Assembly (NCBI GenBank): GCA_003151215.1
Contig: PLXB01000153.1
Coordinates: 1-6,644, forward strand
Direction of reading: 5' to 3'
Origin: Ignavibacteriota bacterium
GTDB lineage: Bacteria > Bacteroidota > Kapaibacteriia > Palsa-1295
Length of the DNA: 6,644 nt
Of the stretch, positions 1 through 5,803 are shown one piece after another (the first letter of the stretch is position 1; each line of letters begins with the position of its first letter). Position numbers and translations under genes: made by a program. Below the pieces are notes generated by a model. The model saw nothing but the letters and a program-made list of their open reading frames with translations, did no database searches and had not been told where the DNA came from.

Positions 1-82
1 ATGCCTGCGAAGTCTTTTCTCCGTTTGGGGAGATGATCTCGTCAATACAAGGCTGCCCAATGATTCCTATGCGCTTGCTCAT
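1..82 (-). CDS. PfkB-family carbohydrate/nucleoside kinase, N-terminal fragment
   Basis: Only the first 27 codons lie in the window; the gene continues past the left edge. Read from the ATG at 82-80 the peptide begins MSKRIGIIGQPCIDEI and continues with SPNGEKTSQA. This matches the opening beta strand of PfkB/ribokinase-fold kinases: a hydrophobic strand ending in G, then a short turn and a D-E/T-I segment, then a G-rich or polar stretch that leads to the substrate-binding region. Family members phosphorylate sugars, nucleosides or related alcohols with ATP in the cytoplasm. No catalytic residue is in view, because the GAGD motif lies near the C-terminus, so the substrate cannot be named. No convincing Shine-Dalgarno sequence precedes the start. 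The gene is divergent from the arsC train and may share its control region. Another Rossmann-like strand could look similar over so short a stretch. Confidence 0.55.
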   Translation of the reverse strand, partial: MSKRIGIIGQPCIDEIISPNGEKTSQA

Positions 83-191
83 GCTACGAAGATACTGAAA
101 TTTTAACAGAAATTTAATTTTAAGGCGAAACCTAACAGCAAGAAAACTTCTTAAGTTAGGGCAATGATTGTTTGTTCATCCATTTATTCCT
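83..191. promoter_or_regulatory. Divergent intergenic control region between the kinase and arsC
   Basis: This 109-base AT-rich gap separates two genes that start in opposite directions, so promoters for both must lie here or overlap the genes. It holds a short direct repeat, GAAATTTTAA at 97-106 and GAAATTTAA at 109-117, twelve bases apart, and a compound inverted repeat at 131-160. I see no strong sigma-70 pair and no clear Bacteroidota-type TTTG/TAnnTTTG pair, so I do not assign promoter positions. The assignment as a control region rests on gene orientation and these repeats. Confidence 0.45.
131..160. repeat. Compound inverted repeat upstream of arsC (possible operator or leader hairpin)
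   Basis: The outer arms CCTAAC (131-136) and GTTAGG (155-160) are perfect complements. The inner arms AAGAA (140-144) and TTCTT (148-152) are also perfect, around a three-base loop and separated from the outer stem by a 3x2 internal loop. There is no following T-run on the plus strand, and no minus-strand gene ends here, so it is not a typical terminator. It could be an operator for a dimeric repressor or a leader hairpin in the arsC mRNA. It does not resemble an ArsR operator that I know. Confidence 0.45.
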
Positions 192-671
192 ATGCCTTTT
201 AGAAAACGAGTACTTTTTCTCTGCACCGGAAATTCCTGTAGATCTCAGATGGCAGAAGCTTTATTGAATCACCTTGGAGGTGATCGTTTTATTGCATTCA
301 GTGCCGGATCAATACCGGCCGGCTTTGTTCATCCGCTTGCCATTTCAACTATGAGCGAAATGGGAATAGATATCTCCCATAATAAGTCGAAATCGCTCGA
401 TCTTTATCTTCATGAGCCATGGGATCTCATTATTACGGTCTGCGATAAAGCGAAAGAATCATGTCCTATATTTCCCGGGCAAAAAAGTAGCGCACATTGG
501 AGTTTTGAAGATCCTGCAGAGTTTGATGGATCGGAAGATGAAAAAAAAGCTTTCTTTGCAAAGATCGCGATGGAGATCGAGAACCGGATTCGACTGTTGC
601 TTGATCTACCGGAAGATAAATTGAGTTTTGAAGATTACCAACGCGAAGTCAGACGGATCGGTTTGAAATAA
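192..671 (+). CDS. arsC: Arsenate reductase, thioredoxin-coupled (low-molecular-weight phosphatase fold)
   Basis: A 159-residue cytoplasmic enzyme that reduces arsenate to arsenite. The phosphatase-type P-loop CTGNSCR is at residues 11-17 (Cys11 nucleophile, Arg17 oxyanion binding). The motif TVCDKAKESC supplies Cys84 and Cys91, seven residues apart as in the Cys82/Cys89 redox pair of Staphylococcus aureus ArsC, and HWSFEDPA (102-109) carries the general-acid Asp loop. The three-cysteine triad separates it from ordinary tyrosine phosphatases and points to thioredoxin recycling. I chose the ATG at 192 because family members begin a few residues before the VLFLCTGNS strand. An in-frame TTG at 168 would add eight residues of no known family sequence, although GTTAGGG lies just before it. 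The channel gene follows after seven bases, which suggests an arsenic-resistance pair. No arsR, acr3 or arsB is visible. Confidence 0.9.
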   Translation: MPFRKRVLFLCTGNSCRSQMAEALLNHLGGDRFIAFSAGSIPAGFVHPLAISTMSEMGIDISHNKSKSLDLYLHEPWDLIITVCDKAKESCPIFPGQKSSAHWSFEDPAEFDGSEDEKKAFFAKIAMEIENRIRLLLDLPEDKLSFEDYQREVRRIGLK

Positions 672-678
672 TATTTTG

Positions 679-1329
679 ATGAAAAAATATATTGCTGCTG
701 AAATTCTCGGCACATTTATTATCGTATTCATCGGTACCGGAGCAATTATTCTGAATGAGGTCACCGGAGGAAATGTCACGCATATAGGTGTTTGCCTGCT
801 TTGGGGTTTTGGAGTTGCTCTGGCAATTGGGAGCGCCGGAAGACTGGCTGAGAGCCATTTCAAACCGGCAGTTACCGTCGCTCTTATCATTGCCGGGAAA
901 TTTTCATCAAAGAGATCTTTCGAACATATCGGTGCGCAGATTTTTGGAGCGTTGCTTGCAAGCTTTTTGCTTTATCTTCTCTTCCCGAAGAATGCTACGC
1001 TTGGCTCGACGCTGCCGACAGTTTCGCCCTGGCTTGCTGCCGGAATTGAGATCGTTATATCGTTTGTGCTCATGGCATCGATTGCCTTAACCGAAGTGAT
1101 GAATATCAAGAGCAGAATTCTCGCTGCGATCATGATCGGTTTTGCTGTTTTTATTATGGCGTATTTTGCCGGACCTCTTACAGGTGCATCAATGAATCCG
1201 GCACGGTCCATTGGACCGGCTATTGTAAGCGGTCACATGGAAAATTTATTTCTATATTTAGTTTCTCCAATAATTGGTATGATACTTGCGGTGCCTCTTT
1301 ATAAACTGAAGCGGCTGCCTTCCAACTAA
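679..1329 (+). CDS. Aquaporin-family (MIP) channel, likely arsenite/solute exit channel, atypical first NPA motif
   Basis: A 216-residue inner-membrane channel with the six-helix, two-half-helix plan of the MIP family. The N-terminus AAEILGTFIIVFIGTGA is the classic first helix. The second NPA box, GASMNPARSIGP (residues 169-180), is intact. The first box reads ESHFKPAVTVAL: Asn is replaced by Lys62, encoded AAA where AAC or AAT would give Asn, and the usual S-G-A/G-H before it is A-E-S-H. My hand alignment to E. coli AqpZ puts the selectivity filter at Trp42, Ala161, Ala170 and Arg176. Trp at the first place and small residues at the next two look more like an aquaglyceroporin than a water-only pore. 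The ATG at 679 is preferred to the TTG at 676. It starts seven bases after arsC, which suggests export of arsenite by diffusion, as proposed for AqpS of Sinorhizobium meliloti. The substrate is inferred. Confidence 0.85.
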   Translation: MKKYIAAEILGTFIIVFIGTGAIILNEVTGGNVTHIGVCLLWGFGVALAIGSAGRLAESHFKPAVTVALIIAGKFSSKRSFEHIGAQIFGALLASFLLYLLFPKNATLGSTLPTVSPWLAAGIEIVISFVLMASIALTEVMNIKSRILAAIMIGFAVFIMAYFAGPLTGASMNPARSIGPAIVSGHMENLFLYLVSPIIGMILAVPLYKLKRLPSN

Positions 1330-1378
1330 TCCATTCCCGCACTTGTTCTTACCCCATTCTATTTTCTAAGATTTCTTC

Positions 1379-2746
1379 ATGAAAGAAAAGATTCGTATTG
1401 CATCCGGACAAGGGTTTTGGGGCGATCTGCCATCTGCGCCCATTGATCAGGTGAAACTGGCGAGCAAGCAGTCTTCGCTCGATTATATGATGATGGATTA
1501 TCTGGCGGAGGTGACGATGTCCATTATGCAAAAACAAAAGCTGCGCGATCCGAATGCCGGTTATGCAAAAGATTTAGTTGACGTCATTGATGCGATCCTT
1601 CCCGATATTGTCGAAAAGAACATTAAGGTTATAACCAATGGCGGAGGAGTAAATCCCGAAGCATGCCGCGATGCTATTTTTGCAGTTGCAAGAAAAAGAG
1701 GGATTCCGATCCGTGTCGGAGTAGTCTTGGGGGATAATATTCTCGATACGCTCGACTCCGTCCTTGCCGAAGGGCATATGCTAAAGAATATGGAGACAGG
1801 GGAGCCTGTCAGTACTGTTCGTGATAGAGTCCTGAGCGCAAATGTGTATTTTGGTGCGATGCCAATCGTTGAGGCATTGAAACAAGGCGCGCAGATCGTT
1901 ATAACCGGTCGAACCACGGATACAGGCCTTACACTCGCCCCTATGATCTATGAATTCGGCTGGAGCGCAGACGATTGGGATAAACTTGCCGCCGGAACCG
2001 TAGCCGGACATATTTTAGAATGTGGTGCCCAAAGCTCCGGCGGAAATTTCTCGGCTGATTGGAAGAAAGTAAAAGATTTCGCAAACATAGGATTTCCAAT
2101 TGCCGAAGCTTATCCGAACGGAGAATTTATTATTACCAAACATCCAAAGACGGGCGGTTTAGTTAATCGCCAGACTGTTGCCGAACAACTTCTTTATGAG
2201 ATCGGTGATCCGAAAGATTACATTACTCCTGATTGCATTGCTGATTTTACCTCCATTCATCTTGAAGATATCGGCAAAGATAGAGTGAGAGTATTTGGTA
2301 TCAAGGGATTGCCAGCAACTGAATTCTATAAAGTCTCGATGTCTTATAACGATGGCTATTCGGCACAAGGAAATCTTACATACACCTGGCCAGATGCTAT
2401 GGAGAAAGCACGTCTTTCCGATAAAATTTTGCGCGCTCGTTTGAAGAAAGCAGGATGCATATTCGACGAAATGCGCACAGAGTTTCTCGGAGTTGATAGC
2501 TGCCATGGACCTTTGACAGAGGTAAATTATGATGATGTGCAGGAAGTTATAGTAAAATTTGCTGTCAGAGGACAGGATAAAAAGTCAATCGTCGAATTCG
2601 GAAAGAACATTGCGCCGCTGATCCTGACAGGACCTCCGAGCGTAACAGGTTTTGCCGGTGGACGCCCGAAGCCAAGTGATGTTGTTGCGTATTGGCCGGC
2701 ACTTTTGAAAAAAACTGCTGTTACGCCGAAGGTTATTGTTGAGTAA
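1379..2746 (+). CDS. AtuA/DUF1446 family protein, large N-terminal domain only
   Basis: A 455-residue protein of the acyclic terpene utilization AtuA family (DUF1446). Recognisable family stretches are RIASGQGFWGD (6-16), LDYMMMDYLAEVTMSIM (34-50), DPNAGYAKD (57-65), ITNGGGVNPEAC (85-96), VITGRTTDTGLTLAPMIYEF (174-193) and AAGTVAGHILECGAQSSGGN (204-223). Many family proteins are about 550-600 residues and carry a further C-terminal domain of roughly 100 residues. Here the protein stops at about 455 and that domain is encoded separately at 3122-3490. The biochemical activity of the family is not established; it takes its name from the Pseudomonas citronellol/geraniol cluster. No geranyl-CoA carboxylase or other atu/liu gene is in view, so terpene use should not be assumed. 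It starts 49 bases after the channel gene, with no hairpin terminator between and no clear ribosome-binding site. Confidence 0.88.
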   Translation: MKEKIRIASGQGFWGDLPSAPIDQVKLASKQSSLDYMMMDYLAEVTMSIMQKQKLRDPNAGYAKDLVDVIDAILPDIVEKNIKVITNGGGVNPEACRDAIFAVARKRGIPIRVGVVLGDNILDTLDSVLAEGHMLKNMETGEPVSTVRDRVLSANVYFGAMPIVEALKQGAQIVITGRTTDTGLTLAPMIYEFGWSADDWDKLAAGTVAGHILECGAQSSGGNFSADWKKVKDFANIGFPIAEAYPNGEFIITKHPKTGGLVNRQTVAEQLLYEIGDPKDYITPDCIADFTSIHLEDIGKDRVRVFGIKGLPATEFYKVSMSYNDGYSAQGNLTYTWPDAMEKARLSDKILRARLKKAGCIFDEMRTEFLGVDSCHGPLTEVNYDDVQEVIVKFAVRGQDKKSIVEFGKNIAPLILTGPPSVTGFAGGRPKPSDVVAYWPALLKKTAVTPKVIVE

Positions 2747-2778
2747 AGACAAAAAAATATTATTATTTTGAAATACCG

Positions 2779-3111
2779 ATGCTGCTACCTATTCTGCTGC
2801 TCATTATTTCAAACACTTTTATGACGATTGCCTGGTACGGCCATTTGAAATATACGTCGAAGCCCTTATGGATCGTTATTCTCGTCAGTTGGGGAATTGC
2901 ATTCCTGGAATACTGTTTCCAGGTTCCGGCAAATCGTTTAGGCTATGGAGTGTTCACTGCTACTCAGTTAAAGATAATTGCGGAAGTGTGTTCGTTGACT
3001 ATCTTCCTGATCTTTGCTTACCTCTATCTCGATGAACCGATCAAATGGAATTACATCGTAAGTTTTCTCTTTATGATCGGCGCTGTTGTCTTTGCGTTTG
3101 CATTTAAATAA
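2779..3111 (+). CDS. DUF486 (DMT-superfamily-like) small integral membrane protein
   Basis: A 110-residue very hydrophobic protein with four predicted transmembrane helices, near residues 2-20, 29-47, 62-84 and 90-109. The sequence follows the DUF486 family: SNTFMTIAWYGHL in helix 1, LEYCFQVPANRLGY in and after helix 2, FTATQLKIIAEV leading into helix 3, and a W-N start of helix 4. Its length is the normal family length, so it is intact. Family members resemble half-size drug/metabolite transporters, but no substrate is known. The gene lies between the two parts of the AtuA protein, 32 bases after the large part and 10 bases before the small part, in the same direction. Co-transcription is therefore likely and a shared task is possible. 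Confidence 0.85.
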   Translation: MLLPILLLIISNTFMTIAWYGHLKYTSKPLWIVILVSWGIAFLEYCFQVPANRLGYGVFTATQLKIIAEVCSLTIFLIFAYLYLDEPIKWNYIVSFLFMIGAVVFAFAFK

Positions 3112-3121
3112 AAAATAAAAA

Positions 3122-3490
3122 GTGAAAGTTAAACTTCTTGATATCTGTCATGCCCGTTCGGGCGATAAAGGCGATGCTGCAAATATAGGACTGATAGCCC
3201 GTGAAGAAAAATTTTATCCCCTTATCAAATCAAAAGTTACTTCGGCTTCTGTAAAGAAGCACTTTAAAGGCATTTGTCAGGGAAAAGTCGAACGCTACGA
3301 GCTTCCGAATCTCTGGGCGCTTAATTTCTTGCTTCATAATACGCTTGGCGGCGGTGGAACGGTCAGTTTGAAGCAGGATGCACAGGGCAAAACACTGGCC
3401 GCGGCTCTACTCCGAATGGAAATCGATGCGCCTCCGGCTCTTATGAAGAAACAAACGACGAAAAAGCGTGTTCTTAAGAAAAGGAAATAA
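3122..3490 (+). CDS. Stand-alone AtuA C-terminal domain (ferredoxin-like fold)
   Basis: A 122-residue protein that corresponds to the C-terminal domain of full-length AtuA proteins. Family marks are DICHARSGDKGDAANIGLIA (residues 7-26), GKVERYELPNLWALNFLL (54-71) and LGGGGTVSLKQDAQGKTLAA (75-94). The start is a GTG, 10 bases after the stop of the DUF486 gene; the next residues, KVKLLDICHARSGDKGD, fit the usual domain border, so no earlier start is needed. After the conserved domain ends near residue 104 there is a basic tail (109-122), rich in Lys and Arg, that looks lineage-specific. It probably binds the large subunit encoded at 1379-2746 to rebuild the two-domain AtuA protein. That partnership is an inference from homology and linkage. 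Confidence 0.85.
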   Translation: MKVKLLDICHARSGDKGDAANIGLIAREEKFYPLIKSKVTSASVKKHFKGICQGKVERYELPNLWALNFLLHNTLGGGGTVSLKQDAQGKTLAAALLRMEIDAPPALMKKQTTKKRVLKKRK

Positions 3491-3500
3491 TTATTAACTT

Positions 3501-4433
3501 GTGAAAATATTTGCACTCATTTTTTTTCTTTGTATTTTTTTTTCTGCAGAAGGCTGCAAGAAAGATAACCCCGTTTCGTCTCAAAAGTCTCCTCCACCGT
3601 ATGACAGCACTACTGTGTATTATCTGGCAAGAATTTTTGGTGTACAACCGCTTCGGTCTTATGAATTCTACGTATTATGGACAAAAATATTGCCTGATAC
3701 TTCCTGGCAAATGATTGCGCCGCTTACTGTTTCCAGTAGCAATGCAGACGGTTCGGTTGTAATGGTCGGAAAGTTCTCTTCTAAAGAACCGCTCGATAGT
3801 CTGAAAGATGTACTAATGACTTTGGAACAAACTCCTGCTCCTCTGATCCCAGGGCTTCCGATAGTTCATGGGGGAATATTCTATCTTGATTCTGCAAAAA
3901 AACAGGTGACAACCAGTCTTGATTCAAAGTCTACACTCGGAGATTTCTCCGCACTTAATGGAGGGCTGGTATTCACATCGCCCTTATCCGATAGCCTGGC
4001 TTATACTCACGAGTTTTATTTGATGAATTTACTCGGTTTAAAGCAATCCCCTTCGCTTTTATCTTTGAATATTCCACCGCAAGGCTGGAAGTATGGGTTA
4101 TGGGCGATCGATCTGCAATTTACACCGCACGAATATTTCTTTTACGGTCTATTTTCCACTCCTGAAGGTCATGACAGCGATAGCGCTAATGACCACTACC
4201 CATATCCGGGAGGATGGAAACCACAGCAAATGAATATGCCAAGCGGAAGTATCATTGTAACGCTTGAGCCTATTTTTTATGGAGACAGTCTAAAATTTAA
4301 AGGCCCATCGTCCTTCACACTTTTGCAATTCAACCGCATTCAGTTCATTGAAAAGGATAAAAACTATCCCATGGAAAATGTTTCTTTATTAGGAGTTCCC
4401 AGAAGCGGGACGATCACATTTAATAAGTACTAA
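3501..4433 (+). CDS. Secreted protein of unknown function, probable lipoprotein
   Basis: A 310-residue protein that I do not recognise as a named family. Residues 1-18 form a signal peptide: MK, then a hydrophobic stretch rich in Phe, Leu and Ile, then SAEG before Cys19. The lipobox is poor (Ala at -3, Glu at -2, Gly at -1), but the mature start C-K-K-D-N-P is common among lipoproteins of Ignavibacteria-like bacteria, so membrane anchoring is likely. The rest looks beta-rich. Two segments, about 55-125 and 197-275, share an order of elements: an aromatic strand ending in L-W (YEFYVLW; WKYGLWAI), a G-x-F turn (GKF; GLF), a T-L-E strand (VLMTLEQ; IIVTLEP) and a Gly/Pro turn. This order resembles the C-terminal domain of RskA-type anti-sigma proteins. 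The start is GTG. The signal-peptide coding region holds T8 and T9 runs. The 3' end overlaps lysC by 14 bases. Confidence 0.75.
   Translation: MKIFALIFFLCIFFSAEGCKKDNPVSSQKSPPPYDSTTVYYLARIFGVQPLRSYEFYVLWTKILPDTSWQMIAPLTVSSSNADGSVVMVGKFSSKEPLDSLKDVLMTLEQTPAPLIPGLPIVHGGIFYLDSAKKQVTTSLDSKSTLGDFSALNGGLVFTSPLSDSLAYTHEFYLMNLLGLKQSPSLLSLNIPPQGWKYGLWAIDLQFTPHEYFFYGLFSTPEGHDSDSANDHYPYPGGWKPQQMNMPSGSIIVTLEPIFYGDSLKFKGPSSFTLLQFNRIQFIEKDKNYPMENVSLLGVPRSGTITFNKY
3520..3543 (+). repeat. Two poly-T runs (T8 and T9) in the signal-peptide codons
   Basis: T8 at 3520-3527 and T9 at 3535-3543 are separated by seven bases. They encode most of the Phe-rich hydrophobic core of the signal peptide of the 3501-4433 gene. 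A one-base slip in either run would shift the frame before the mature protein. Runs of eight also occur elsewhere in the window (541-548, 5351-5358, 6593-6600), so composition alone may explain each of them. Confidence 0.5.
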
Positions 4434-5802
4434 AAAATTCTTTATGGATTTTTTTTGCTGCACTATCTACCCGGTCATCCTCAACAACGATATTGATAGT
4501 ATTTTTCGCACCGCCATAAGAGATCAACTCACAGTTAATAGTATCTAATACTCCGAGGAGCCGAGCTGCTATTCCGGGATTATCCTTCAGTCCTTCGCCA
4601 ACAAGAGTGATCAATCCCCGTCTTGGAAGGAATATTAGCTGTGCAATTCGATCGATCTCTTCATGTAATTCGGAATAGGTCTCCGTTGCATCCAAAGCAA
4701 GAAGGGCATTGTCGCATGAAATGCTTGCGGCAAGAGGAATGATTTTTTTTCTTTCCAACGTTTCAAAAATAGATCGAAGAGTAGAACTTTGAGGTGTCAT
4801 TTCATGAGCTGAAGCTTTCGCTAAAATTATGTTCCGTTTGATGGCAATTCCTGCAATGATCACTCCATCGGCAGTGCTGGTGAGGATCGTTGTTCCTTTT
4901 TTCTCGGGCTCCTTCGAAGAAAGCACGCGAACGGGAATACCTGCTTCAATGGCAGGCCCTATTGTTTCAGGATGCAGAACTTTTGCTCCGAAAAATGCCA
5001 TCGCGCTTGCATCTTCAAATGCAATAACCGGCTGTGCATAAGCTGCGGAAACGATACGGGGATCACAGGTATAGATGCCCGCTACATCCGTCCATATCTG
5101 AATTTCACTTGCTTTGACCGCCACGCCCATTATAGTTGCAGAAAAATCTGAGCCGCCTCTGCCGATTGTTGTCGTCTCGCCCCTCTTTGTCGCTCCTATG
5201 AAACCCTGAGTAACGCCAATGGCTCCGGTGGCAAGCCGTTTAGCAATTAATTTCATCTGTCTCGTGATTTCGTTTACTTGTGGACGAGCAGCTGTAAATT
5301 GCGAGTCGGTCAGAAAAAATTCACGGGCATCGAAAAGATGAACGGGTAAGTTTTTTTTCGAAAGTTCTTCACGGAGAGCATGGGAAAAAATTACTGTCGA
5401 GGCCCTCTCACCGCAAGAAAGTAGCTTATCTTTCATCTTCGGTGTAAGTTCACCGAGCAGTTCTACACCTCGTACGAGGGTGCGAATTTCCCGCCAAATA
5501 AAGCGGAGGGCAAGAGAGGCTTCCTGCTCATTCCTTAAGGAAAGATGGAGGTCATGAAGAATTCCGAAATGTCTCTGGTCAAGATCACTGATGGTTTTGT
5601 GTGCCTGGTCTATCTTACCAAGCAGCGAAAGCTCGCCGATGCGAATGAGTGTATTGGTTACACCTGCACACGCTGAGAGCACAATGAGCGGACGAATGCC
5701 ACGTTTAATGCCATGCTTTTTCACAATTGACATAGCGCGCTGCATTGCCTCGGCATCCTGTACCGACGTTCTGCCGAATTTTTGTATGACGATCTTTGAC
5801 AT
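4420..5802 (-). CDS. lysC: Aspartate kinase, monofunctional, with two ACT domains
   Basis: A 460-residue cytoplasmic enzyme that phosphorylates L-aspartate with ATP, the first step towards lysine, threonine, methionine and diaminopimelate. The kinase domain spans about 1-300: VIQKFGRTSV (5-14), SACAGVTN (43-50), CGERAS (130-135), GFIGATKRGETTTIGRGGSD (200-219), IWTDVAGIYTCDPRIV (236-251) and FGAKVLHPETIGPA (271-284). Two C-terminal ACT domains follow, near 325-385 and 395-455; the second has LVGEGLKDNPGIAARLL and the usual GGAKNTINIVV strand. No homoserine dehydrogenase part is present, so it is LysC-like rather than ThrA-like, and feedback control by lysine or threonine is expected. The usual KFGGTSV reads KFGRTSV here (Arg11, codon AGA). 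The ATG at 5802-5800 begins one base after the stop of the upstream binding-protein gene, so translation may be coupled. Without that substitution the call would be routine. Confidence 0.93.
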   Translation of the reverse strand: MSKIVIQKFGRTSVQDAEAMQRAMSIVKKHGIKRGIRPLIVLSACAGVTNTLIRIGELSLLGKIDQAHKTISDLDQRHFGILHDLHLSLRNEQEASLALRFIWREIRTLVRGVELLGELTPKMKDKLLSCGERASTVIFSHALREELSKKNLPVHLFDAREFFLTDSQFTAARPQVNEITRQMKLIAKRLATGAIGVTQGFIGATKRGETTTIGRGGSDFSATIMGVAVKASEIQIWTDVAGIYTCDPRIVSAAYAQPVIAFEDASAMAFFGAKVLHPETIGPAIEAGIPVRVLSSKEPEKKGTTILTSTADGVIIAGIAIKRNIILAKASAHEMTPQSSTLRSIFETLERKKIIPLAASISCDNALLALDATETYSELHEEIDRIAQLIFLPRRGLITLVGEGLKDNPGIAARLLGVLDTINCELISYGGAKNTINIVVEDDRVDSAAKKIHKEFFSTY

Positions 5803-5803
5803 A

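Noticed and set aside
168..191. An upstream TTG start for arsC adding eight residues
   Set aside because: The added residues match no ArsC N-terminus, and the ATG at 192 leads directly into the conserved VLFLCTGNS strand. The purine-rich GTTAGGG before the TTG keeps it as a minor possibility.
676..678. TTG as the start of the aquaporin gene
   Set aside because: An ATG follows at once and gives the usual family start MKKYIAAE.
2159..2506. A 115-codon minus-strand frame inside the AtuA gene
   Set aside because: It is fully covered by a strongly conserved coding region on the other strand and shows no family motif.
2750..2770. Possible terminator hairpin between the AtuA and DUF486 genes
   Set aside because: The stem is almost all A-T with a mismatch and no following T-run, so it is unlikely to stop transcription.
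3501..4433. A mobile element or toxin role for the unknown secreted protein
   Set aside because: There are no flanking repeats, no transposase or toxin motifs, and no immunity-like partner gene next to it.
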